Assembly: GCF_000520015.2 (NCBI RefSeq)
Contig: NZ_CP007044.2
Coordinates: 2,728,001-2,792,000, forward strand
Direction: 5' to 3'
DNA: 64,000 bases
Source: Chania multitudinisentens RB-25
GTDB taxonomy: Bacteria > Pseudomonadota > Gammaproteobacteria > Enterobacterales > Enterobacteriaceae
Shown: one piece after another, positions 7,573-15,887 of the stretch
Numbering within the stretch: position 1 is the first letter of the stretch
Layout: every line of letters starts with the position of its first letter
Position numbers and translations under genes: made by a program
Notes under the pieces: generated by a model
What the model was told of the DNA's origin: nothing
The model's input: only the letters and a program-made list of their open reading frames with translations
Database searches by the model: none

Positions 7573-9539
7573 TGCCAGAAGTCGGGAGCTTTCTGCTGTG
7601 TCTGGCGCTGGCGATTTCGCTGTTACTGAGTATTTACCCGCAATGGGGAGCCGTGCGCCGGGATCAGCGCATGATGGCGGTGGCCCGCCCCTTGACTTAT
7701 GGCCTGTTTGCCGCCATTGCGCTGGCATTTCTCTGCCTGATTCACGCTTTTATCACCCATGATTTCACCGTTGCCTATGTGGCCGCCAACTCCAACACGC
7801 AATTGCCGGTGTACTACCGCATTGCCGCTACTTGGGGAGCGCATGAAGGTTCATTACTGCTATGGGTGTTGTTGCTGAGCTGTTGGTCGCTGGCGGTGGC
7901 CCTGTGCAGCCGCAGCATACCGCAGGATGCGGTAGCGCGTGTGCTTGCGGTGATGGGGATGATCACCGCCGGCTTTTTGCTGTTCATCATCATGACCTCA
8001 AACCCGTTTAGCCGCACGCTGCCAAACTTCCCGATAGATGGCAGCGATCTTAACCCGTTGTTGCAGGATGTCGGGCTGATCTTCCATCCACCACTGCTGT
8101 ATATGGGCTACGTCGGTTTCTCGGTGGCGTTTGCTTTCGCCATTGCTTCGCTGATGGCCGGGCGGCTCGATACGGTTTGGGCGCGTTGGTCGCGCCCTTG
8201 GACGATGGCGGCCTGGGTATTCCTGACCATGGGCATCGTGCTGGGTTCAGCCTGGGCCTATTATGAGCTGGGCTGGGGCGGCTGGTGGTTCTGGGACCCG
8301 GTAGAAAACGCCTCCTTTATGCCGTGGCTGGTGGGAACGGCTTTGATTCACTCGCTGGCGGTGACCGAGAAACGCGGCAGTTTCAAAGCCTGGACGGTAT
8401 TGCTGGCGATTACCGCTTTCTCGCTGTGTCTGTTGGGTACTTTCCTGGTGCGCTCCGGCGTGCTGGTTTCCGTACACTCGTTCGCTTCCGATCCGGCGCG
8501 TGGCATGTTTATTCTCGCTTATCTGGTGATTGTCATCGGTGGTTCGTTGTTGCTGTATGCAGTAAAGGGCGGGCAGGTGCGTAGCCGGGTGCAGCATGAA
8601 ACGTTCTCTCGGGAAACTTTTCTGCTGAGTAACAACGTGTTGCTGATTGCCGCCATGTTGGTGGTATTGCTGGGTACATTGTTACCCTTAGTGCATAAAC
8701 AGTTGGGCTTGGGCAGTATTTCCATTGGTGAACCGTTCTTCAATACCATGTTCACCTGGCTGATGGCGCCGTTGGCGCTGTTGTTGGGGATTGGCCCGCT
8801 GGTGCGCTGGCGCCGTGACGAACCCAGCAAGCTTTGGCGCCGTTTGGGAGCGGCTTTGGTGGTCACATTGTTGCTGTCGATCCTGCTGCCCTGGCTGTTG
8901 CAGGACAGCATTGTTGGCATGACGGTGGTTGGGCTGATGATGGCAATCTGGGTGATTGTGCTGACGTTAATGGAACTGCACGAGCGCGCTACCCATCGGC
9001 ACGGTTTCTGGCGCGGTTTGGCCCAGCTTTCCCGCAGCCACTGGGGCATGGTTTTGGGCCATTTGGGCGTGGCGGTGACGGTGGTTGGCATCGCTTTCAG
9101 CCAGAATTACAGCGTAGAACGCGATGTACGCATGAAAGTGGGGGATAGCGTGGCAGTGCGTGATTATCACTTCACTTTTCGCGATGTTCATGACGTTCGC
9201 GGCTCAAACTATACCGGCGCGGTCGGGATTATTGATGTGACTCGTCATGGTAAACCAGAAGCAACGCTGCATGCGGAAAAACGCTACTACAACGTGGCAC
9301 GCAGTATGATGACCGAAGCGGCCATCGACGGTGGCCTGACGCGCGATCTGTACGCCGCATTGGGCGAAGAGTTAAACGACGGCTCATGGGCGGTGCGGCT
9401 TTACTACAAGCCTTTTGTCCGCTGGATCTGGTTCGGTGGGGTGTTTATGGCGCTGGGCGGTCTTTTATGTATGCTCGATCCGCGCTACCGCATGAGTAAA
9501 AAACGCAAACATGAAGCCCATCGAGAGGAGCAGGCATGA
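7569..9539 (+). CDS. ccmF: cytochrome c haem lyase subunit CcmF
   Basis: Large polytopic membrane protein (656 aa) that reduces CcmE-bound haem and, with CcmH/CcmI, ligates it to CXXCH motifs of apocytochromes. The WWD signature is WGGWWFWDPVENASFMPWL near residue 236, and conserved external histidines occur in WGAHEGSLLLW and IFHPPLLYMGYVG. About 14-15 hydrophobic segments are seen, with a large periplasmic loop before the last one (about 520-620). The start overlaps ccmE and the stop overlaps the next gene, each by ATGA. Confidence 0.95.
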   Translation: MMPEVGSFLLCLALAISLLLSIYPQWGAVRRDQRMMAVARPLTYGLFAAIALAFLCLIHAFITHDFTVAYVAANSNTQLPVYYRIAATWGAHEGSLLLWVLLLSCWSLAVALCSRSIPQDAVARVLAVMGMITAGFLLFIIMTSNPFSRTLPNFPIDGSDLNPLLQDVGLIFHPPLLYMGYVGFSVAFAFAIASLMAGRLDTVWARWSRPWTMAAWVFLTMGIVLGSAWAYYELGWGGWWFWDPVENASFMPWLVGTALIHSLAVTEKRGSFKAWTVLLAITAFSLCLLGTFLVRSGVLVSVHSFASDPARGMFILAYLVIVIGGSLLLYAVKGGQVRSRVQHETFSRETFLLSNNVLLIAAMLVVLLGTLLPLVHKQLGLGSISIGEPFFNTMFTWLMAPLALLLGIGPLVRWRRDEPSKLWRRLGAALVVTLLLSILLPWLLQDSIVGMTVVGLMMAIWVIVLTLMELHERATHRHGFWRGLAQLSRSHWGMVLGHLGVAVTVVGIAFSQNYSVERDVRMKVGDSVAVRDYHFTFRDVHDVRGSNYTGAVGIIDVTRHGKPEATLHAEKRYYNVARSMMTEAAIDGGLTRDLYAALGEELNDGSWAVRLYYKPFVRWIWFGGVFMALGGLLCMLDPRYRMSKKRKHEAHREEQA

Positions 9540-10087
9540 ACCGTAAACTGCTGTTTATTCCGTTAGTCTTATTCTTGCTGCTGGTCGCCGCATTGTTGGT
9601 GCAACTGACGCGCAATGCCGGTGGCGAAGATCCGACCATGCTGGAGTCAGCGTTGATCGGCAAACCGGTGCCCGTGTTTAAACTGGAATCGCTTGAACAA
9701 CCTGGTAAAACGTTCGATCAGTCAGCGTTGCATGATGGTAAACCGCTGTTGCTCAACGTGTGGGCGACCTGGTGCCCCACCTGCCGTGCAGAACATGAAT
9801 ATCTTAACACCCTGGCTGCGCAAGGGGTACGGGTTGTCGGGCTGAACTATAAGGACGATCGTGCCAAAGCGATAGCCTGGCTGAATCAGTTAGGGAATCC
9901 TTATGCTCTGAGCCTGTTTGACGGCGATGGCATGCTGGGGCTGGATCTCGGTGTTTATGGTGCGCCGGAAACGTTTCTGATCGACGGTGACGGCATTATT
10001 CGCTATCGCCACGCTGGGGATATGAACGAACGCGTCTGGCAGCAGGAAGTCTTACCGTTATACCGCCAATACGGGGGGAAAGCATGA
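9536..10087 (+). CDS. dsbE: thiol:disulfide interchange protein DsbE (CcmG)
   Basis: Membrane-anchored periplasmic thioredoxin-like protein (183 aa) that reduces apocytochrome c or CcmH cysteines before haem ligation. An uncleaved N-terminal anchor (about residues 5-24) is followed by a thioredoxin fold with active site WATWCPTCRAEH (Cys about 80 and 83) and the cis-Pro loop GVYGAPETFLID, where the GAPE motif is typical of CcmG. It needs electrons from DsbD-type proteins; one relative, ScsB, is encoded at 45.8 kb. Overlaps ccmF and ccmH by ATGA. Confidence 0.94.
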   Translation: MNRKLLFIPLVLFLLLVAALLVQLTRNAGGEDPTMLESALIGKPVPVFKLESLEQPGKTFDQSALHDGKPLLLNVWATWCPTCRAEHEYLNTLAAQGVRVVGLNYKDDRAKAIAWLNQLGNPYALSLFDGDGMLGLDLGVYGAPETFLIDGDGIIRYRHAGDMNERVWQQEVLPLYRQYGGKA

Positions 10088-10539
10088 GGCTGATGATGCT
10101 CATGTTGGCTGCGTTGCTGAGCTGGGGCGCGGCGGCGGCTATCGACACCTACACATTCAGTTCGCTAGAGCAGGAACAGCAGTATCGTGAACTGACAGAG
10201 CAGCTACGTTGCCCAAAATGCCAGAACAACAGTATTGCCGATTCCAACGCCATCATCGCAACGGATATGCGTGCCAAAGTGTATGAACTGATGATGCAAG
10301 GGCAAAGCAAACAGCAAATTACGGATTATATGGTGGCGCGCTATGGCAACTTTGTCACCTATGAACCCCCAGTGACGCCAGCGACGCTGATCCTGTGGAT
10401 TGGGCCATTGTTGTTTGTATTGATTGGTGGGGGCGTTGTGGTACTACGTGCTCGCCGCCGGGGAAATGAAGAATTCTCTGAGCAGGAGCAACGGCGCCTT
10501 ACCGCACTGTTGAAAGAGACGGATAGGGAGAAATCCTAA
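10084..10539 (+). CDS. ccmH: cytochrome c maturation protein CcmH (short form)
   Basis: Periplasmic thiol-redox component of the haem ligation complex. 151 aa: signal peptide (about residues 1-19), the LRCPKCQ motif near residue 43 in a three-helix bundle, one transmembrane segment (about 101-121), then a charged cytoplasmic tail. In E. coli CcmH is a single longer protein that includes the CcmI part. Here the two are separate genes, as in Yersinia- and Pseudomonas-type operons. The TAA overlaps the next ATG by one base. Confidence 0.93.
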   Translation: MRLMMLMLAALLSWGAAAAIDTYTFSSLEQEQQYRELTEQLRCPKCQNNSIADSNAIIATDMRAKVYELMMQGQSKQQITDYMVARYGNFVTYEPPVTPATLILWIGPLLFVLIGGGVVVLRARRRGNEEFSEQEQRRLTALLKETDREKS

Positions 10540-11405
10540 TGGTTTTTTGGCTGATGATTACTGTACTGCTGATCGGAGCTGCTGCTTTGCTGGTGGTGCC
10601 GGTACTGCGTCAGGGTAAAGAAAACAGTGCAACCAGCCGTGATGCGCTGAATAAAGCATTTTATCAGGATCGCCTCAGTGAGCTGGAACAAGATGAACAG
10701 CAGGGCGTGGTGGCAGAACGGCCTGAACTGATCAAAGAACTGCAACAGAACCTGTTGCAGGATATTCCCGGCCAGCAGGAGGAACAGGCGCAACCGATCA
10801 ATCGTTGGGCGCTGGTGCCTGGTGTGCTGCTGCTGGCGGTGGTGTCAGTAGGGCTTTATCTGAAAACCGGTGGATGGGTTCAGGTTAATGCTTGGCATCA
10901 GGTAGAATCCCAACTGCCTGAATTGCGTAAGCGCGTGGCTGATGAGCGCGCCCAGCCACTGACTCAGGAAGAGATCGCCCGTCTTGGCTTGGGGGTGCGC
11001 ACTGCGTTACAGACCGATGACAGAAATATCAATGATTGGATGCTGCTTGGCCGTATCGGTATGGTGTTGAATAATGCCACCACCGCTACGCAGGCTTTTG
11101 CCCGTGCTTATCGCTTAGATCCCACTAATATGGATGTGCGCCTGGGGTATGCCGATGTGCTAACACGCTCCAGCGATCCGCAAGATAATCAGCAAGCCAC
11201 TGAGATCTTGCGCAAGATGGCTGCGGAAGATCATACTAATATTCGTGTGTTCAGCTTGTTGGCGTTTAATGCGTTTGAACAGGGCGATTACCCGCAGGCT
11301 ATCTCTGCCTGGCAGATGATGTTGAAATTGTTACCGGCGGGTGATTCACGCAGTGAAATCATCAAGCGCAGTATTGAACAAGCAAAAATACAGGCAGAAG
11401 AATAA
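10539..11405 (+). CDS. ccmI: apocytochrome c chaperone CcmI
   Basis: Last gene of the ccm operon, 288 aa. Two transmembrane segments (about residues 2-22 and 88-106) bracket a Gln/Glu-rich cytoplasmic loop that looks coiled-coil. The periplasmic C-terminal part (about 145-288) has TPR-like repeats (WMLLGRIGMVLNNATTATQAF, then ALRLDP-like helices) that bind the C-terminal helix of apocytochromes. It corresponds to the C-terminal half of E. coli CcmH. The 96-bp gap to mlaA has no obvious terminator. Confidence 0.92.
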   Translation: MVFWLMITVLLIGAAALLVVPVLRQGKENSATSRDALNKAFYQDRLSELEQDEQQGVVAERPELIKELQQNLLQDIPGQQEEQAQPINRWALVPGVLLLAVVSVGLYLKTGGWVQVNAWHQVESQLPELRKRVADERAQPLTQEEIARLGLGVRTALQTDDRNINDWMLLGRIGMVLNNATTATQAFARAYRLDPTNMDVRLGYADVLTRSSDPQDNQQATEILRKMAAEDHTNIRVFSLLAFNAFEQGDYPQAISAWQMMLKLLPAGDSRSEIIKRSIEQAKIQAEE

Positions 11406-11501
11406 ACTGTTAAACTTGTTGTTAATATAAGGGAAGGTCAGTGTCCCGATAGGCAAACAGGCCTCTGACAAAAAATTAAACAGGTTTTCATGGAGAAAAA
11501 T

Positions 11502-12263
11502 ATGAACGTTCGCCTGACTGGGCTGGCTTTCGCAACGGTACTTCTGGTGGGCTGTGCCAGCTCGCCGGGTAATGATCCGCATGAGCGTTCTGATCCCTTT
11601 GAAGGTTTCAACCGGGCGATGTTTAATTTCAACTTCAACGTGCTGGATCCTTATGTGCTGCGCCCTGTCGCGGTGGTATGGCGTGATTATGTGCCGATGC
11701 CTGCGCGTAATGGCTTGGGTAACTTCACTTCCAACCTGGAAGAACCAGCCAGTATGGTGAACGAATTCCTGCGCGGTAACCCATATCAAGGCATGATCCA
11801 CTTCAACCGTTTCTTCCTGAACACGTTGCTGGGTATGGGAGGATTGATCGACGTCGCAGGGATGGCGAACCCGAAACTGGCACGTGAAGAGCCGCGCCGC
11901 TTCGGTGGGACGCTGGGTAATTACGGTGTGGGTTATGGCCCTTATGTCCACCTGCCGGTTTATGGCAGCTTTACCCTGCGTGAAGATGGTGGGGACTGGG
12001 CAGATAGCGTTTATCCGGTGTTAAGTTATCTGACCTTCTGGATGTCGGCAGGTAAATGGGTAGTGGAAGGGGTCGAGACGCGAGCGCAACTGCTGGATTC
12101 TGACGGCCTGCTGAGAAACTCTTCCGATCCTTACCTGATGTCGCGTGAAGCCTACTTCCAACGGCATGATTTCCTGGCGCGTGGTGGCGTACTCAAACCG
12201 GAAGAAAATCCGAATGCCAAAGCGATTCAGGATGAATTAGGCGAGATTGATTCGTCAAATTAA
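11502..12263 (+). CDS. mlaA: phospholipid-binding outer-membrane lipoprotein MlaA (VacJ)
   Basis: Outer-membrane component of the Mla retrograde phospholipid pathway. It removes mislocalised phospholipid from the outer leaflet and passes it to MlaC. The start at 11502 (MNVRLTGLAF) is preferred to 11490 because GGAG lies at proper distance; it gives 253 aa. The lipobox is LLVGC (Cys near 18). Family signatures SDPFEGFNRAMFNFNFNVLD, GNLxEP-type and GVGYGPYVHLPVYG are all present, forming the helical ring with a central channel. The neighbour fadL, also an outer-membrane lipid protein, is convergent. Confidence 0.95.
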   Translation: MNVRLTGLAFATVLLVGCASSPGNDPHERSDPFEGFNRAMFNFNFNVLDPYVLRPVAVVWRDYVPMPARNGLGNFTSNLEEPASMVNEFLRGNPYQGMIHFNRFFLNTLLGMGGLIDVAGMANPKLAREEPRRFGGTLGNYGVGYGPYVHLPVYGSFTLREDGGDWADSVYPVLSYLTFWMSAGKWVVEGVETRAQLLDSDGLLRNSSDPYLMSREAYFQRHDFLARGGVLKPEENPNAKAIQDELGEIDSSN

Positions 12264-12307
12264 TCAGCGTTTACCTCTCACGCAGTGGGGGTAGCAACCA
12301 ACGGTAT

Positions 12308-12337
12308 AAAAAAAGCGCCTCTCAAGGCGCTTTTTTT
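12308..12337. terminator. bidirectional intrinsic terminator between mlaA and fadL
   Basis: A G+C-rich stem (GCGCCT with AGGCGC, loop of about 4 nt) is flanked by seven A on the left and seven T on the right. It can terminate mlaA on the plus strand and fadL on the minus strand. Confidence 0.9.
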
Positions 12338-12351
12338 GGTATGGAAGAAGA

Positions 12352-13686
12352 TTAGAAACGGTAGTTGAAGTTAGCACCGTACAACCAGGCTGAACCTTCG
12401 GATTCGAAGGTATAAGGGCCTTCGTTGATGGTCACTTTCTGGCCATGCATGTAGGCGATACCAACATCGACAGAAGCATCCTTATTGAATGCGTAGGTGG
12501 TACCTGCACTTAACCAGGTGCGGTTCTGATCCGGGATTGAGATAGAACGGTTGGCGGCAGGAACTGGGGTCTGATCGAAGGCGACACCGGTACGGAAGGT
12601 CCAGTTATCGTCATAGAAATACGTGGTACCCAGTGCCATACGGTAAGCATCACGGAAACCTTCATGTTTCTGGAACAGAGTCTGACCATTGTTATCAACG
12701 GCTCTCAGCTCCTGGAACTGGCTCCAACTGGTGTAAGCCATGCTGTAGTGGATTGCCCACTGTGCAGCCACTTTGTTATAGCCTGAGACTTCCCACATTT
12801 CTGGCAGATTGAGTTCAAGAGAACCAGGAACGGTCTGGCCGCTGGTGCCGACAGGTAAACCTACCGGGCCCAGCAGTGGATTGAACTGGGCAGGCAGATT
12901 ACTTCTGTAATCACCGTCAAAATCGATTTTTATTTTAGAACGATAGGTGAAGCCGTAACGGTTGTTGTCATCCACCTGATACAGAATACCCGCATGCCAG
13001 CCGTAGCCCCACTTAGTCCCTTCAAGATGGGTAATCTGAGTGTTGGCCGGGATTGAGGCGATTTGGGCTGCCTGCTGCGGCGTTAATTGCCCGGTTTGTA
13101 AACCTTGGCCAGCAATCAGTAGCGGCAGATCACCGGCAGTACGTGAAATTTCCGCATCTGCGTAAACGGCATCAACACCAAGACCGAAGCTGAAGTTCTG
13201 GTTCAGACGGTAAGCCGCATTCAGGCTGAGGTTCAGCGTGGTGAGATCGGTTTTTCCCCCAACAGAACCTGCCGGGTAGCTATCACTGAATTCTGTTGAC
13301 AGACCATAGTTACTGACCACGGAACCACCCACAGCCCATTGTTCATTCAATGGGTGCACATAGTGCAAATTTGGTACCCAAGCGGTTGGTGCGATGTTTT
13401 TCGCATCCAGGCTGGCACCTGAGGGTGAAGTGCCGGAAATATCAACATCAGGGTTAATGAAGACGGCGCCCGCAGAAATCGTCGGGCGGTCAAACATCAT
13501 CATGGTTGCTGGGTTACGGCTGGCAGAGGCTGCTGAATCTGCCATTGCGCCTTCACCAGAATAAGCACGCCCCAGGCCCACTGAAGAAAATTCATTCAGC
13601 TGGAATCCTGCGGCATACACGTTTGAAGAGATAATCGCCACTGCAGCTGCAAGAGCTGACTTAGTGAATAGGTTTTTCTGGCTCAT
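12352..13686 (-). CDS. fadL: long-chain fatty acid outer membrane transporter FadL
   Basis: 14-stranded outer-membrane beta-barrel that brings long-chain fatty acids across the outer membrane. The ATG at 13686 (MSQKNLFTKSALAAAV) gives 444 aa with a signal peptide ending AYA/GFQLNEFS; a TTG two codons upstream is less likely. The mature N-terminus GFQLNEFSSVGLGRAYSGEGAMADSA, with NPAT following, is the FadL hatch and NPA motif. The C-terminus ends in aromatic Phe (NFNYRF), as expected for BAM insertion. Two FadR-like operators lie about 100 bp upstream, fitting repression when acyl-CoA is absent. Confidence 0.95.
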   Translation of the reverse strand: MSQKNLFTKSALAAAVAIISSNVYAAGFQLNEFSSVGLGRAYSGEGAMADSAASASRNPATMMMFDRPTISAGAVFINPDVDISGTSPSGASLDAKNIAPTAWVPNLHYVHPLNEQWAVGGSVVSNYGLSTEFSDSYPAGSVGGKTDLTTLNLSLNAAYRLNQNFSFGLGVDAVYADAEISRTAGDLPLLIAGQGLQTGQLTPQQAAQIASIPANTQITHLEGTKWGYGWHAGILYQVDDNNRYGFTYRSKIKIDFDGDYRSNLPAQFNPLLGPVGLPVGTSGQTVPGSLELNLPEMWEVSGYNKVAAQWAIHYSMAYTSWSQFQELRAVDNNGQTLFQKHEGFRDAYRMALGTTYFYDDNWTFRTGVAFDQTPVPAANRSISIPDQNRTWLSAGTTYAFNKDASVDVGIAYMHGQKVTINEGPYTFESEGSAWLYGANFNYRF

Positions 13687-13772
13687 GACCAAAACCTCAT
13701 TTTATGTTTTTAATTAAATTATGTTACAACGCGTAACAATGAAAAATAATTGTAGAGGTCTGTTCGTAATTA

Positions 13773-13789
13773 GACAAATCAGACCAGTG
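13773..13789 (-). promoter_or_regulatory. FadR-like operator 1 upstream of fadL
   Basis: The minus strand reads CACTGGTCTGATTTGTC, close to the FadR consensus ANCTGGTCNGACNNGTT, with the central GGTCTGA core intact. It lies 87 bp before the fadL ATG. Confidence 0.7.
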
Positions 13790-13796
13790 GTAGAAT

Positions 13797-13813
13797 TATA
13801 GGTCCGACCTGTT
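13797..13813. promoter_or_regulatory. FadR-like operator 2 upstream of fadL
   Basis: TATAGGTCCGACCTGTT carries a near-perfect palindromic GGTCCGACC core. It lies 8 bp beyond operator 1, so paired FadR binding at fadL is likely, as in E. coli, where fadL has two sites. Confidence 0.75.
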
Positions 13814-14093
13814 GGTTTGTTGCAAGTTTGTTTTTTGAATATGTCAAAAATGATATCAAAAAAGAGATCTGCATTACAAAAATGGGATGAATAATAGAAA
13901 CTCAGCCGTTGTTGAGTGGGACGGGCAGCGATTTATACCTGTAATTTCCATGAGTTAAAGCACTTATAAAAAGTAAGGCTAGTGATTGCTTTACCCTAAG
14001 CGTAAAATAACGCCAGTATTTTGTTTATTTACAGCCGGATCATAAACGGTTATTTGGGCAAGCTTGAATGCGGCCCGCGAGGAGAGTGTAAAC

Positions 14094-14387
14094 ATGTCAG
14101 ATGCTAATAAATGCAGTGCTCAGGAAACCGCAGCTTGTTGCTGTATGGACGTTGGAACGGTGATGGATAATACCGATTGTACCGCTTCCTACAGCCAGGT
14201 ATTTGCGCATCAGCAAGATGCTGAGGAAACTTTGGCCGCCTTGACCGAAAAAGCACGTAGCGTTGAATCCGATCCGTGTGACATCAGCAGTAGCCTGAAA
14301 CCGGTTAAGGGGGGCGTGCAATTGGATATTGATTTTACTTTCGCCTGCCAGGCTGAAACGCTGATCTTCCAACTCGGCCTGCGTTAA
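14094..14387 (+). CDS. yfcZ: YfcZ/YiiS family protein
   Basis: Small conserved protein of unknown function (97 aa). The start at 14094 has GGAG upstream; the frame remains open to 14064 but the shorter form matches the family length. It is cysteine-rich at the N-terminus (CCCMDVGTVMDNTDCTASY) and has a conserved second part LAALTEKARSVES and LDIDFTFACQAETLIFQLGLR. Clustered cysteines suggest metal or redox chemistry, but this is inference. It lies immediately upstream of fadI in most enterobacteria. Confidence 0.93.
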   Translation: MSDANKCSAQETAACCCMDVGTVMDNTDCTASYSQVFAHQQDAEETLAALTEKARSVESDPCDISSSLKPVKGGVQLDIDFTFACQAETLIFQLGLR

Positions 14388-14519
14388 TTTCTTTTTCAGA
14401 CCTGCGCAGGGCCTCCTGCGCGGGTTATCCAGCCTCCATTCCGCCGGAAAGTTGTCCCTGCTCGCAGTTTTCACTTTTGCTGATTTGCCAAGTGTAACCA
14501 TTTAGTTAACAATTAACTG

Positions 14520-14536
14520 ATCAGGTCAGACCTCTT
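14520..14536. promoter_or_regulatory. FadR-like operator upstream of fadI
   Basis: ATCAGGTCAGACCTCTT has the palindromic GGTCAGACC core of FadR sites and lies 41 bp before the fadI start, in the promoter position. The region 14388-14519 also holds a GCGCAGG/CCTGCGC hairpin without a T-run. Confidence 0.7.
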
Positions 14537-14576
14537 TTGTCCGTTATTTTGACGGTCTATTTATTCAGGAGCGTTT

Positions 14577-15887
14577 ATGAGTAAGGCATTGCCGCTGATT
14601 ACCCGTCATGGTGATCGTATCGCTATTATTAATGGATTACGCACACCTTTCGCCAAACAGGCGACCGCTTATCATGGGCTCCCCGCTGTCGATCTCGGCA
14701 AAATGGCGGTCAGCGAGTTGTTAGTCCGTAGCGCTGTTGCCCCGGAGTTGATCGAACAACTGGTCTTTGGCCAAGTGGTACAAATGCCCGAAGCGCCCAA
14801 TATTGCGCGGGAAATTGTCCTCGGTACCGGCATGAGTGTGCATACCGATGCCTATAGCGTTTCGCGTGCTTGCGCCACCAGCTTCCAGGCGATTGCCAAT
14901 GTGGCCGAAAGCATCCTGGCGGGCAGTATCAGCATCGGGATTGCCGGTGGTGCAGATTCTTCTTCGGTGCTGCCGATTGGCGTTAGCAAAGCATTGGCGC
15001 GCACGCTGGTGGACGTCAACAAGGCGCGCACGTTGCCACAACGCCTGAAACTGTTCAGCAAACTTAAATTCCGCGACTTGATGCCGGTGCCACCGGCAGT
15101 GGCGGAGTATTCTACCGGCCTGCGCATGGGCGATACCGCAGAGCAAATGGCGAAAACCCACGGCATCAGCCGTGAGCAGCAGGATGCTTTGGCCCATCGT
15201 TCACATCAGCTTGCTGCCAAAGCCTGGGAGCAAGGGCTGCTGCGTGATGAGGTGATGACGGCCTACGTTCCCCCTTATAAAACGCCGCTGGCTGAAGACA
15301 ATAACATTCGCAAAGATTCCAGTCTGGAATCCTATGCCCGGTTGAAACCGGCATTCGACCGCAAACACGGCAGCGTAACGGCGGCCAACAGTACCCCATT
15401 GACTGACGGAGCGGCAGCCGTATTGCTGATGAGTGAATCCCGTGCCAAAGAACTCGGGTTACAGCCGCTGGGGTATTTGCGCAGCTTTGCTTTTGCTGCC
15501 ATTGATGTTTGGGAAGATATGCTGCTTGGCCCCTCTTATGCCACGCCGCTGGCGCTGGATCGCGCTGGGGTTACCTTGGCGGATCTCACCTTGATTGACA
15601 TGCATGAAGCTTTTGCCGCACAAACGTTGGCTAACCTGAAAATGTTTGCCAGCGTTGAATTTGCCCAACAGAAACTGGGCCGTGAACAGGCGATTGGTGA
15701 GGTGGATATGGAAAAATTCAACGTATTGGGCGGTTCGATTGCCTACGGTCACCCGTTTGCTGCCACAGGGGCACGCATGATTACCCAGATGCTGCATGAA
15801 CTCAAACGGCGCGGCGGTGGCTTGGGGCTGGCAACGGCCTGTGCTGCCGGGGGATTGGGTGCGGCGATGATCGTGGAGGTGGAGTGA
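14577..15887 (+). CDS. fadI: 3-ketoacyl-CoA thiolase FadI (anaerobic beta-oxidation beta subunit)
   Basis: Thiolase cleaving 3-ketoacyl-CoA to acetyl-CoA plus a shortened acyl-CoA; beta subunit of the FadIJ complex, which works best anaerobically. 436 aa. The nucleophilic Cys is in SRACATSFQAI (near 99). His/Cys acid-base residues are in GGSIAYGHPFAATGAR (near 390) and CAAGGLGAAM (near 425). The start ATG follows AGGAG. The stop TGA overlaps the fadJ ATG (TGATG), so the two are translationally coupled. Confidence 0.96.
   Translation: MSKALPLITRHGDRIAIINGLRTPFAKQATAYHGLPAVDLGKMAVSELLVRSAVAPELIEQLVFGQVVQMPEAPNIAREIVLGTGMSVHTDAYSVSRACATSFQAIANVAESILAGSISIGIAGGADSSSVLPIGVSKALARTLVDVNKARTLPQRLKLFSKLKFRDLMPVPPAVAEYSTGLRMGDTAEQMAKTHGISREQQDALAHRSHQLAAKAWEQGLLRDEVMTAYVPPYKTPLAEDNNIRKDSSLESYARLKPAFDRKHGSVTAANSTPLTDGAAAVLLMSESRAKELGLQPLGYLRSFAFAAIDVWEDMLLGPSYATPLALDRAGVTLADLTLIDMHEAFAAQTLANLKMFASVEFAQQKLGREQAIGEVDMEKFNVLGGSIAYGHPFAATGARMITQMLHELKRRGGGLGLATACAAGGLGAAMIVEVE

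Larger units (their letters stand above)
13687..14093. other. divergent fadL-yfcZ promoter region
   Basis: About 400 bp between divergent genes. It contains two FadR-like palindromes (listed separately) and an AT-rich remainder with the yfcZ promoter, for which I cannot fix -10/-35 boxes. No additional gene is supported. Confidence 0.5.
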